The notes under the pieces: generated by a model
Told to the model about the DNA's origin: nothing
Seen by the model: only the letters and a program-made list of their open reading frames with translations
The model's database searches: none
Translations under genes and position numbers: made by a program
Source of the DNA: Clostridia bacterium
GTDB lineage: Bacteria; Bacillota_A; Clostridia; Oscillospirales; Acutalibacteraceae
Assembly (NCBI GenBank): GCA_017529165.1
Contig: JAFXNY010000175.1
Span: forward strand, 1 to 22,680
DNA length: 22,680 bases
Direction of reading: 5' to 3'
Part shown: in pieces, positions 15,183 through 22,680 of the stretch
How the letters are laid out: each line of letters starts with the position of its first letter
Numbering within the stretch: the first letter of the stretch is position 1

Positions 15183-16715
15183 TCAGTTTGCAGGTAACAA
15201 AATCATTGTATCGCCGGAGAGGGTATCGTTTTCAATGCCGTTTAGCCTCTTTACCTCCGAAATATCAGCCAGATACTTTCTGGCAATATCCCATATCCTC
15301 TCGCCCGACTCGGCAAAATACACCGTCATCGCCCCTCTGCCGGCTATATCAATCGGCTTGTTTTCGTCTGTTTTAATATCATTTACGAGAGACACCGTTT
15401 TGCACTCATAAATCTTTGCGTCTATCGCCATTTGAGGTTTTATTTCAACGCTGTGGTCGCCGGCTATCGTATAGGATGCTGAGAGAACAATTACATTTAC
15501 ATCCGCTCTTAAATCATCGCCGTTTACAGGAAGCTTGTAGCGGTATGTATATTCTATCGGCTTCTCGTAATATGCCGGTGTGCCTGCCTCGTCAGTAGCG
15601 ATAATATTAGCCGAAACGGTACCCGAAGCCACAAGGCAGTCGCCCTCAAATACTGCGTTCTCGTTTTTTACTTCGCACCAAAGGTCTTCTATGCGTGAGA
15701 GCGCACCGTCCGACAACTCAATTCGCTCTTTACAGTTAAACTCATCCTTAATATTTGAAACCATTTTATTAAAGCATATATCCTCACTTAGTATCTGTGA
15801 ATCGTACTTTCTTGAATAGGCATCGGTTATTACCTCAACATCGTTATCGCAATATGCCTCGGCTTTAAGACAAATCTTACCGTCAAGCGAAAAACTGCGT
15901 GATTCACCGGAAGAATTAAACTTCGGCTTTACTTCAAGGTATGCGATATATGCCTCGGTTTCACACTCGCAGTCCTCCCCTGCGCCCTCAAGCTCAATAA
16001 GCTGGCTAAAGGGTATCTTAGTATCAAGCGGTTGCACCTCGCCTTGTTCTGTACAGTAAAGAAGATTTACAACTGCGTCCCCCTTTATCATTGCCTTTCC
16101 GGCAAGAAGTCTGCACTCCGAAATGCTTACTGCGGCATCGTATCTGATGAGGCACCTGATGTCCGGCTGTGAGTTTCCGATATCTATTTCTTCTTCTAAC
16201 AAGATATACTTTTCAGCCTGACCTATAGGCATAGTAGCCGGTGCGCTTGAACGCAAAACCTCTATGTTTTCGTCATCAATATCACATATTATTTCACGCA
16301 TCTTGCGGTTTTGTGCCGTTACATACACGCCCACCGCACCGTGAATATCGATTTTCCGCTCGGTAACCGCACGGCAGTTTATGTACTCGCATTTTGCCTT
16401 TGCGTTAATAACGGCGCCCGATACATCCTCTGCCGACTCAAAGTTCTTTGAAAACGGATACTGATATTCGTACGAATTAAGGGTATTTGACTCATCCGAA
16501 TATATTACGGTTACGGTAACACTGCCATCCACTGTAATACTGCGTCCCTCTGCGCTTTTTGAAGATATTCGGGCTACCGCTCTGCATTTTAGTATTCTCG
16601 ATACTTCGGGGCAGTAGTCGGGCAGGTTGAAATCAATATCCACCGGCACTTCTGCGGAATCTTTGAATACGGTTTCAAAGGTATAAACAGGGGCTTTCAA
16701 GCATTTCTCTTCCAT
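15183..16715 (-). CDS. SPOCS/DUF3794 protein with C-terminal LysM domain
   Basis: A predicted envelope or spore-coat associated protein of 510 aa that should bind peptidoglycan or cortex through LysM. About three diverged copies of a 90-100 residue unit can be seen (about 13-113, 171-268, 303-398), with a shared pattern such as LPDYCPEVSRILK in the first and NSQPDIRCLIRYD in the second, as in SPOCS-family proteins. LysM occupies about 468-510 (ERIWDIARKY, LNGIEND, ILLPAN). There is no signal peptide or membrane segment, consistent with a mother-cell protein laid on the forespore, but location is inferred. About 15 Cys residues are spread through the protein. Start: the frame opens at a GTG (16736), but GGAG at 16725-16728 is nine bases before ATG 16713-16715, giving MEEKCLKAPVYTF. 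I could not recognise its promoter; neither a clear SigA nor a clear SigE/K pair is present. The exact role is unknown. Confidence 0.85.
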   Translation of the reverse strand: MEEKCLKAPVYTFETVFKDSAEVPVDIDFNLPDYCPEVSRILKCRAVARISSKSAEGRSITVDGSVTVTVIYSDESNTLNSYEYQYPFSKNFESAEDVSGAVINAKAKCEYINCRAVTERKIDIHGAVGVYVTAQNRKMREIICDIDDENIEVLRSSAPATMPIGQAEKYILLEEEIDIGNSQPDIRCLIRYDAAVSISECRLLAGKAMIKGDAVVNLLYCTEQGEVQPLDTKIPFSQLIELEGAGEDCECETEAYIAYLEVKPKFNSSGESRSFSLDGKICLKAEAYCDNDVEVITDAYSRKYDSQILSEDICFNKMVSNIKDEFNCKERIELSDGALSRIEDLWCEVKNENAVFEGDCLVASGTVSANIIATDEAGTPAYYEKPIEYTYRYKLPVNGDDLRADVNVIVLSASYTIAGDHSVEIKPQMAIDAKIYECKTVSLVNDIKTDENKPIDIAGRGAMTVYFAESGERIWDIARKYLADISEVKRLNGIENDTLSGDTMILLPAN

Positions 16716-16777
16716 ATATACACACTCCACAATCACTTTTTATATAATGATATTCAAAAAGATTTTGTGTTATGCAT

Positions 16778-16809
16778 AAAATGCTCGGGAGATTCGTTCT
16801 CCCGAGCAT
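16778..16809 (-). terminator. Terminator downstream of the ABC transporter pair
   Basis: A perfect 12-bp stem (16798-16809 with 16781-16792) and five-base loop, followed on the minus strand by TTT at 16778-16780. It lies about 90 nt past the ABC gene stop, after the repeat block, and upstream of the SPOCS gene. Confidence 0.8.
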
Positions 16810-16840
16810 CATTTATTTTTGCACTGTTAGCGCACATATT

Positions 16841-16880
16841 ATCTGACATCTGATATCTGATATCTGAAATCTGATATCTG
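16841..16880. repeat. Tandem heptanucleotide repeat, unit ATCTGAT
   Basis: Five full 7-nt units and a partial sixth in perfect register: ATCTGAC, ATCTGAT, ATCTGAT, ATCTGAA, ATCTGAT, ATCTG. Only the seventh base varies. The block is non-coding, directly beyond the hairpin at the end of the ABC gene and before its terminator. The period of seven excludes a coding repeat and a CRISPR. Confidence 0.9.
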
Positions 16881-16907
16881 CGAATAAAACACAGCGTGTT
16901 TTATTCG
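16881..16907. repeat. 12-bp perfect inverted repeat spanning the ABC gene stop codon
   Basis: Arms CGAATAAAACAC (16881-16892) and GTGTTTTATTCG (16896-16907) with loop AGC. One arm contains the TAA stop and the last codons of the ABC gene. No T-tract follows on either strand, so it is not a standard terminator; it could protect the 3' end of the mRNA or be the end of a small repeat element together with the adjoining heptamers. Confidence 0.85.
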
Positions 16908-18847
16908 AGTTCAAATGCTCCCATATAGAGCTGATAGTATGTGCCCTTATCGGCTATAAGCTTTTCGTGGTTTCCTCGCTCTATTATTTTGCCGTGGTCA
17001 AGCACCATTATAACATCGCTGTCCTTAACGGTTGAGAGCCTGTGCGCTATTACAAATACCGTGCGTGATTCCATAAGCTTATCCATACCTTTTTGGACTA
17101 TTGCTTCGGTTCTTGTATCTATTGAAGAGGTTGCCTCATCGAGTATCATAACAGGCGGGTCGGCAACGGCGGCACGGGCTATTGCTATAAGCTGGCGTTG
17201 ACCTTGAGACAGATTTGAGCCGTTATTGGCAAGCGGTGTAGCGTAGCCGTCCGGCAACCTTGTAATAAAATCATCCGCACCAACAAGCTTTGCGGCGGCG
17301 ATACATTCTTCGTCCGTAGCATCGAGCCTGCCGTATCGGATATTATCAAGCACGCTTCCGGTAAAGAGATTTGTTTCCTGCAAAACTATACCAAGCGAAC
17401 GGCGCAAATCAGATTTCTTAATTTTGTTTATATTTATACCGTCATATCTTATTTTACCGTCCGCAATATCGTAAAATCGGTTTATAAGATTTGTAATGGT
17501 GGTTTTACCTGCTCCCGTAGCACCAACAAAAGCTACCTTTTGACCCGGCTTCGCATAGACGGATACATCGAAAAGCACCGGTTTATCCTCTGTATAACCA
17601 AAATCGACATGTTCCATAGTAACATCGCCTTTAAGCTCGGTATAGGTAACCGTGCCGTCCCCATGCGGGTGGCGCCATGCCCATTTGCCTGTTCGCTTAT
17701 CAGTCTCTACGATATTACCGTTCTTATCGGTTTCCATATTAACAAGGGTTACATAGCCGTTATCCACTTCCGGCTCTTCATCCATAATATCAAATATGCG
17801 TTTGGCACCTGCAAGACCCATAGCAACAACATTTATCTGCTGAGTCAACTGGTTAATATTGCCGGTAAACTGCTTTGCCATGTTAAGAAACGGAACCACA
17901 ATATCAATAGTGATTATAGCCGAGCCGATACCTAAAAGACTTGAAATACCGAGCTTGGGCGCACCGCTTAAGAGCAGTACACCGCCTACTGTGGCGATTA
18001 TAACATAAAGCACATTGCCTATATTTTGAATTATGGGGCCTAAGGAATTGGCATAGGCATTAGCACGAAAGCTATCGCAGAAAAGCTCTTCGTTGTTTTT
18101 ATCAAAGCTTTCTTGGCACTTGTCCTCGTAATTAAATACCTTTATAACCCTCTGGCCGTTCATCATTTCCTGAATAAAGCCCTCGGTTTTAGCAACCGAT
18201 TTTTGCTGGCGGATAAAGTATTTAGCCGAGCCGCCGCCGATTTTTTTGGTTACAAAGAACATTGCCACAACGCCTAAAATTACAACCGCCGTCATCAGCA
18301 CGCTGTAATAAATCATTATGGAAAATACGCTGATTACTACTATTGAAGCCTGAAGTAGTGTGGGCAGTGCACGGGAAATAAGCTCACGGAGTGTATCTAT
18401 ATCATTTGTATAATAGCTCATAATCTCGCCGTGCTTATGGGTATCAAAATATTTGATAGGCAGGTTCTGCATACCGTCAAACATCTTTACCCTCATTTTA
18501 TGGAGAAAGCCCTGAGTTATATAAGCCATAAGCTGAGTATAGAGGGTTATTGACACCATTGAAAGTGCATAAAAGGCAATGAGAATTGCAATTTTCGGAA
18601 GTATAACTTTTGAAGCGGCACTCCAATCACCTGACTGATAAAACGCCTGAATATCGGCTATTACCTGCTGTTGAAATACTGCAGGTGCCGCAGCGGTGAC
18701 TGACGAAAATATAATACATACTATTGTTACCGGCAAAAGCACCGGAAAGCTTGAAAACAACAGTTTCATAACTCTTTTAAGCATACCGGCATCAATTTTG
18801 CCGGCGGGCATAGTACCCCTTGGAGGCCGAGCATTATTTTTAGGCAT
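16901..18847 (-). CDS. ABC exporter half-transporter, catalytic-site subunit
   Basis: Type I ABC exporter subunit of 648 aa: a membrane domain with about six helices (about 28-330) fused to an ATPase domain (about 405-648). Walker A is GATGAGKT (442-449, K448), the signature is LSQGQ (546-550), Walker B ends in D570 with catalytic Glu E571, and the switch His is H602. Its Walker motifs are thus canonical, while its signature has Gln in place of the first Gly. Between the two domains lies an added segment (about 365-405, with WAWRHPHGDG) not present in the partner. Start: the frame is open to ATG 18886, but GGGGGTG just before ATG 18845-18847 marks that ATG; it overlaps the partner's stop by eight bases. 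The substrate is unknown; multidrug or lipid export is usual for the family. Confidence 0.93.
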   Translation of the reverse strand: MPKNNARPPRGTMPAGKIDAGMLKRVMKLLFSSFPVLLPVTIVCIIFSSVTAAAPAVFQQQVIADIQAFYQSGDWSAASKVILPKIAILIAFYALSMVSITLYTQLMAYITQGFLHKMRVKMFDGMQNLPIKYFDTHKHGEIMSYYTNDIDTLRELISRALPTLLQASIVVISVFSIMIYYSVLMTAVVILGVVAMFFVTKKIGGGSAKYFIRQQKSVAKTEGFIQEMMNGQRVIKVFNYEDKCQESFDKNNEELFCDSFRANAYANSLGPIIQNIGNVLYVIIATVGGVLLLSGAPKLGISSLLGIGSAIITIDIVVPFLNMAKQFTGNINQLTQQINVVAMGLAGAKRIFDIMDEEPEVDNGYVTLVNMETDKNGNIVETDKRTGKWAWRHPHGDGTVTYTELKGDVTMEHVDFGYTEDKPVLFDVSVYAKPGQKVAFVGATGAGKTTITNLINRFYDIADGKIRYDGININKIKKSDLRRSLGIVLQETNLFTGSVLDNIRYGRLDATDEECIAAAKLVGADDFITRLPDGYATPLANNGSNLSQGQRQLIAIARAAVADPPVMILDEATSSIDTRTEAIVQKGMDKLMESRTVFVIAHRLSTVKDSDVIMVLDHGKIIERGNHEKLIADKGTYYQLYMGAFELE

Positions 18848-20582
18848 TTTCTTCACCCCCTGAGACTTGCTGTTCATAAACCTCACGGTAAATATTACAT
18901 CTTGAAAGTAATTCGGTGTGACTTCCGATATCGGCTACTTCGCCGCCTTCAAGCACAATTATCATATCTGCGCTTTCTACAGATGAAACACGCTGGGCAA
19001 TTATGATTTTTGTGGTTTCGGGGAGTAACGACTTAAAACCGTCTCTTATTTTAGCATCGGTTTTAGTATCTACGGCACTTGTAGAGTCATCAAGAATTAA
19101 GATTTTCGGTTTCTTAATTATTGCACGGGCAATACAAAGGCGCTGTTTTTGTCCGCCCGAGACATTCGTACCGCCCTGCTCGATATAAGTATCGTAACCG
19201 TCCGGAAAAGATTTAATAAACTCATCCGCCTGCGCTAACTTACAGGCATTTATAATCTCTTCATCCGTTGCATTCTCATCGCCCCAGCGGATATTATCCT
19301 TTATAGTACCTGAAAACAGTTGGTTTTTCTGAAGCACCATAGCCACGCTATCACGCAGAGTTTTTACATCGTAGTCTCTTACATCAACACCGCCGACTTT
19401 GACCTGCCCCTCTGTTACATCATAAAGTCTTGGAATAAGCTGAACAAGCGAAGATTTACCGGTGCCGGTACCGCCGATTATGCCTACGGTATCCCCCGAT
19501 TCAATATGAATGTTTATGTTGTTAACCGCAAAACGCTTGGCGTCCTTTGCGTACTTAAAACTCACATTGTTAAAGTCTATACTGCCATTTTTAACCTCTG
19601 TTACAGGGTTTTCGGGGTCAGTGATTTCAGGCGAAGTGGAGAGCACCTCGCAAACACGCTTTGCCGACTCTGCAGACATAGTGAGCATTACATAAATCAT
19701 AGAAAGCATCATAAGGCTCATAAGTATCTGCATACCGTAGGTAAGCATTGCCGAAATCTGCCCTATATCGATTATTGTGCCCTTGCCTGTAATGGTAAGC
19801 TTTGCACCCACGATAAGTATAAACACCATATTAAAATAAAGGCATATTTGCATTAAAGGATTGTTAAGAGCTACTATTCTTTCAGCTTTTACGAAGTCTT
19901 TACGGATATTTTCTGCCGCACTGTAAAACTTTTCTTTTTCGAAGTTTTCACGGGAAAAGCCCTTTACAACACGCATTCCACGGACATTTTCTTCTATCGA
20001 CTCATTTAATTTATCGTACTTTCTGAAAACACTTCTGAAAGCCGGCATAGCAAACCTTGCAATCATTATAAGCCCGAAAATAAGCACCGGCACTACGATT
20101 ACAAAGGTAAAAGCCAAGCTGCCGCCCATTCTGTATGCCATAATTATAGAAAAAATAAACATCAAAGGACTTCTTATTGCTATTCTCGTGAGCATCATAT
20201 AAGACATCTGTATATTGATTATATCGGTTGTAAGGCGGGTTACAAGTGATGAAGACGAAAACTTATCTATATTAGAAAAAGTAAAGGTTTGAACACGGGA
20301 AAATACATCATGCCGAAGATTTTTTGCAAAACCGGCAGACGCTTTAGAGCAGGTATATCCCGCTATGCCTCCGCAGGCAAGCGAAAGCATTGCCAAAACA
20401 AATAAAATAAGCCCTGTTTTAAGCAGTTCTCCTATAGCCACTCCGCCTTTAATATTATTTACAAGCTGTGCTGTTATAAAAGGTATAAAACACTCTATTA
20501 TAACTTCGCCTACAATGAATATAAGCGTTAAAACCGTAGGCATTTTATATTCACGCACGCTTTTTGCAAGTTTTCTAATCAT
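18840..20582 (-). CDS. ABC exporter half-transporter, degenerate-site subunit
   Basis: Type I ABC exporter subunit of 580 aa: membrane domain with about six helices (15-305) and ATPase domain (335-580). Walker A is GGTGTGKS (370-377), the Q-loop is Q418, the signature VSGGQ (474-478), and Walker B LILDD (495-499). The catalytic Glu is replaced by D499 and the switch His by Q530 (IIIAQRVSS). This is the pattern of the non-hydrolysing site in heterodimeric exporters such as TM287/288 and LmrCD. The partner gene overlaps its 3' end, so a heterodimer is the natural reading. The ATG at 20582 has GGAGGG five bases upstream. A hairpin in the 50-nt leader precedes it. Confidence 0.93.
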   Translation of the reverse strand: MIRKLAKSVREYKMPTVLTLIFIVGEVIIECFIPFITAQLVNNIKGGVAIGELLKTGLILFVLAMLSLACGGIAGYTCSKASAGFAKNLRHDVFSRVQTFTFSNIDKFSSSSLVTRLTTDIINIQMSYMMLTRIAIRSPLMFIFSIIMAYRMGGSLAFTFVIVVPVLIFGLIMIARFAMPAFRSVFRKYDKLNESIEENVRGMRVVKGFSRENFEKEKFYSAAENIRKDFVKAERIVALNNPLMQICLYFNMVFILIVGAKLTITGKGTIIDIGQISAMLTYGMQILMSLMMLSMIYVMLTMSAESAKRVCEVLSTSPEITDPENPVTEVKNGSIDFNNVSFKYAKDAKRFAVNNINIHIESGDTVGIIGGTGTGKSSLVQLIPRLYDVTEGQVKVGGVDVRDYDVKTLRDSVAMVLQKNQLFSGTIKDNIRWGDENATDEEIINACKLAQADEFIKSFPDGYDTYIEQGGTNVSGGQKQRLCIARAIIKKPKILILDDSTSAVDTKTDAKIRDGFKSLLPETTKIIIAQRVSSVESADMIIVLEGGEVADIGSHTELLSRCNIYREVYEQQVSGGEENA

Positions 20583-20601
20583 TTTTCCCTCCGGACTTTA
20601 C

Positions 20602-20623
20602 AAAAGGGAGGGTATCCCTCCCT
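20602..20623 (-). terminator. Short terminator or leader hairpin between the coiled-coil gene and the ABC pair
   Basis: Minus-strand AGGGAGGG (20616-20623), loop ATA, CCCTCCCT (20605-20612), then three further T bases (TTTTG including the stem end). The T-tract is short, so partial read-through into the ABC genes is likely. The 3' arm can also pair with the ABC ribosome site at 20587-20592. Confidence 0.65.
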
Positions 20624-20632
20624 GTAAGTTTT

Positions 20633-21103
20633 TTAATTTACCTGTGCTAAAACACTTGAAAAATAATCAAGGGTTTCGTCTGCCACAGCATCAATTTTTA
20701 TTTTTTTATCCTCAAAAGAGCCCTCTCCGTTTACAACCGCCAATATTTCTGCTTTTGCAACCTCGGTTTTACCGAGCAGGAGATTCACAAGCTCTCTATG
20801 TTCTGTATTACCGCCATTTGTTAAGGAATTACTGCCGTTTGCCGACTCCATAACAAGCTTACCTATAACACCCGAAGCATATTCAATAATAGGGTCAAGC
20901 TTTGACTGCCCTATAACCTTTTCCTCCAGCCTTTTAAGCGGAGCTGTGGGTTCGGTTCTTTTATTTGAGTGTTCTTTTTTAAGCTGTTCAATAATGCTTT
21001 CAAGCTCTCGTATTTTTCTGTCTTTAGAAGACGATTCGCCTCTTAAAGCCTCAAGTTGTTCAAAAAGAGAAAGATTCTGTGCGATTAGTTCTTTTTTTCG
21101 CAT
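20633..21103 (-). CDS. Small coiled-coil protein of unknown function
   Basis: A 156-aa protein I do not recognise. Residues about 1-50 are charged and heptad-like (LFEQLEALRG, then KIRELESIIEQLKKE), indicating a coiled coil; then a Thr/Pro linker, a moderately hydrophobic helix (IIEYASGVIGKLVME), a Ser/Asn/Gly-rich loop, and a C-terminal helical half. There is no signal peptide or membrane segment, so it is probably cytoplasmic. The start is ATG 21101-21103, with GGAGG nine bases upstream; the frame also has an upstream TTG at 21124, but that lies before the ribosome site. The AI-2E-family gene stops one base upstream, so the two are surely co-transcribed and probably coupled. A scaffold or regulatory role with the membrane proteins upstream is only a guess. 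Confidence 0.75.
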   Translation of the reverse strand: MRKKELIAQNLSLFEQLEALRGESSSKDRKIRELESIIEQLKKEHSNKRTEPTAPLKRLEEKVIGQSKLDPIIEYASGVIGKLVMESANGSNSLTNGGNTEHRELVNLLLGKTEVAKAEILAVVNGEGSFEDKKIKIDAVADETLDYFSSVLAQVN

Positions 21104-21104
21104 T

Positions 21105-22325
21105 CTATTTTTCCTCCGACACAAATAATTCCTTTATTGCCTCATCACTGTAACAGTCGCTATTAGTTGGTTTATTCTTAATTTTCAACCGATAGTTTAC
21201 AAATAAGGCAAAGGCGTAATAAATAACTGCAAAAGCCGGAACTCCTACAAGCATACCCAAAACCCCGAACAGTCCTCCGCCTATAACTATTGCGAACATA
21301 ACCCAGAAATTGGAAAGTCCTGTTTTATCTCCGAGTATTTTAGGACCTATAAAGTTGCCGTCAAGCATTTGGAGAAGAATTATCAGTATTCCGACATATA
21401 AGCCTTTTACCGGACTTTCGATAGTAACAAGAATAACTGAAGGAACACCACCAATATAGGGGCCAAATACCGGTATCACATTTGTAACACCTACTATAAC
21501 CGATACAAGCAGTGCATAAGGAATATTAAGCACTGTAGTACCTATAAAGCAAAGAACACCGATAATAAGTGAATCTAAAAGCTTTCCGTTTATAAAACCG
21601 CTGAAAACGGAGTTGCTCTTTGAAAGCCAGGAAAGAATACTGCCTACTGTTTTATCACTGAATACAGCGCACATAACTTTCTTACACTGATTGAGCATTT
21701 TATCCTTGCTGAAAAGCATATAAATTGCAAATATAAGCCCGAGACCGAAGTTTTTAAGGAAGTTTACAAAGCTTAAAACGCCTGAGGTGAGATTTGCCGT
21801 AACACTCTTTACCGTGCCGGACAAATCGGTTTTAAGCCAATTCTTTTCGTAATCGAGCACCCTTGTAAAAATACCCTGAAGTTTTTCGTTTTCTTTAAGA
21901 ACGCTCTTACCCCATGCGGAAATCGCATCAAGGCGAGCAGGGAACGAATCTATAAAGCTTGAAATGCTTGTAATAAGTTGAGGAATAACAAGTAGTAAAA
22001 GACCTACAATAATTATAGAAAATACCAAAACGGCAAGAATAACGCTGATTAAATCTGCAACACGCCTTGCCTTGTCGGTATTCTTAGCCTTGTACAAAGT
22101 AACTTTGCAGATATATTTATCAAAGAACTTAACCATCGGGTTTACAAGATATGCGATAACCAATCCGAAAATAACCGGATTAAGCACCGAAATTATTTTC
22201 TTAACAATGCCCCACATAACATCAATTTTGAAAACAAGAAAAGCAAACACAACGCATGCCGCAATAACTAAAAAAGCGGTAAGACCCTTTAGAAAATAAT
22301 CTTTTTTCAAATCTTTGTTACTCAT
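21105..22325 (-). CDS. AI-2E family (PerM/YdiK-like) membrane permease
   Basis: A polytopic membrane protein of 406 aa in the AI-2E exporter/permease family; members export autoinducer-2 or act in ion or osmotic transport, so the substrate cannot be assigned. Hydrophobic segments lie at about 13-32, 43-61, 92-115, 192-205, 252-280, 291-322 and 340-376, with a soluble stretch between 120 and 190. Family signatures are NVIPVFGPYIGG (282-293) and GPKILGDKTGLSNFWVM (327-343). A charged cytoplasmic tail follows from about 378. Start: the frame is open to 22385, but GGGGGAG eight bases before ATG 22323-22325 marks that start, which overlaps the VanZ stop as ATGA. Confidence 0.9.
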   Translation of the reverse strand: MSNKDLKKDYFLKGLTAFLVIAACVVFAFLVFKIDVMWGIVKKIISVLNPVIFGLVIAYLVNPMVKFFDKYICKVTLYKAKNTDKARRVADLISVILAVLVFSIIIVGLLLLVIPQLITSISSFIDSFPARLDAISAWGKSVLKENEKLQGIFTRVLDYEKNWLKTDLSGTVKSVTANLTSGVLSFVNFLKNFGLGLIFAIYMLFSKDKMLNQCKKVMCAVFSDKTVGSILSWLSKSNSVFSGFINGKLLDSLIIGVLCFIGTTVLNIPYALLVSVIVGVTNVIPVFGPYIGGVPSVILVTIESPVKGLYVGILIILLQMLDGNFIGPKILGDKTGLSNFWVMFAIVIGGGLFGVLGMLVGVPAFAVIYYAFALFVNYRLKIKNKPTNSDCYSDEAIKELFVSEEK

Positions 22326-22680
22326 GTGTCCCACTCCCCCCGATAAATCAAGAAAAGAAATATAACACCCGCTAAAACTCCGCAAGAATCTATGTAAATA
22401 TCTGTGATTCTGCAGGCTCTGCCCGGTACGAACAACTGATGAACTTCATCGCTTATTGCATACAAAAAGCCAAGCACTATAGGCAAAATCAAGTATTTCT
22501 TTTCAGAAAAGAAATCAAATGTTTCAAAAAACACAAGAAAGAGAGCGCCTAAAGCCGAAAACTCTCCGAAGTGCGCTGCCTTTCTTATAGGTGCAGAAAA
22601 GCTTTCTACAACATACTGCTTATCCGCAATATCGAGTGTATCAAACTCGGGATAAACCGAAGACAAAAGTATCTCTATCA
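22322..22680 (-). CDS. VanZ-family membrane protein, 5' end outside the window
   Basis: The C-terminal part of a VanZ-like protein. Visible signatures are RKAAHFGEF and SALG in the first visible helix region, and SDEVHQLFVPGR followed by TDIYIDSCG near the C-terminus, which together define the family. At least two membrane segments can be seen after the AHF block. The frame stays open to the window edge (codons up to about 22678), and the family normally has another helix upstream, so the TTG at 22664-22666 is not a likely start. VanZ itself raises teicoplanin resistance by an unknown mechanism; most chromosomal homologues have no known role, and nothing here links it to resistance. It overlaps the AI-2E-family gene by four bases. 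Confidence 0.88.
   Translation of the reverse strand, partial: IEILLSSVYPEFDTLDIADKQYVVESFSAPIRKAAHFGEFSALGALFLVFFETFDFFSEKKYLILPIVLGFLYAISDEVHQLFVPGRACRITDIYIDSCGVLAGVIFLFLIYRGEWDT

Noticed and set aside
16841..16880. Possible CRISPR-like array
   Set aside because: The unit is only 7 bp with no spacers; it is a simple tandem repeat and there are no cas genes.
19320..19856. 178-aa open frame on the plus strand
   Set aside because: Shadow of the degenerate-site ABC subunit; composition is odd (His/Tyr/Cys-rich) and it has no start signals.
22322..22680. Glycopeptide resistance cluster, from the VanZ homology
   Set aside because: No vanA/H/X/S/R-like gene is present; VanZ-family proteins are widespread and mostly unrelated to resistance.

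Overview
This 22.7 kb window is chromosomal DNA from a low-to-mid GC Gram-positive bacterium. It is most likely a spore-forming or formerly spore-forming clostridium, and the Oscillospiraceae/Ruminococcaceae type of gut Clostridia is my best guess. The evidence is a PolC-type replicase, the Firmicutes gene order pyrH-frr-uppS-cdsA-dxr-rseP, a SPOCS/DUF3794 protein with a LysM domain, and strong AGGAGG-type ribosome binding sites. All 17 genes lie on the minus strand and coding density is high. I see no rRNA, tRNA, CRISPR array, transposase, phage gene or riboswitch.

Reading in the direction of transcription (from high to low coordinates), the layout is as follows. (1) 22680-20633 holds a VanZ-family membrane protein (cut by the window edge), an AI-2E-family permease and a small coiled-coil protein of unknown function, with overlapping or touching starts and stops. 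A short hairpin at 20602-20623 follows. (2) 20582-16901 holds two overlapping ABC exporter half-transporters; one has a degenerate ATP site, so they should form a heterodimer. A 12-bp hairpin, a run of 7-nt tandem repeats and a terminator follow. (3) 16715-15183 holds the SPOCS-LysM envelope or spore protein with its own terminator. (4) 15144-5034 is one long operon: promoter, pyrH, frr, uppS, cdsA, dxr, rseP, ispG, polC, terminator. It joins UMP phosphorylation, ribosome recycling, undecaprenyl-PP and CDP-diacylglycerol synthesis, two MEP-pathway enzymes, intramembrane proteolysis and the replicative polymerase. (5) 4987-3630 is a single-gene unit for a membrane-anchored M23 endopeptidase with a palindrome-rich promoter. 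(6) 3618-1 is a divergent type IIA topoisomerase pair, parE-like then parC-like, the latter cut by the window start.

The main observations are these. PolC has no DEDD 3'-5' exonuclease domain although its PHP metal-ligand set looks complete. rseP has no ATG, GTG or TTG start upstream of its active site and seems to use ATT. The longest open frame of the parE-like gene starts inside its own -10 box, so the real start is a TTG 42 nt further in. The topoisomerase pair is divergent at several normally conserved positions, including alanine at the quinolone-contact serine. I did not find a convincing new multi-gene system; most of the window is core housekeeping with unusual details.
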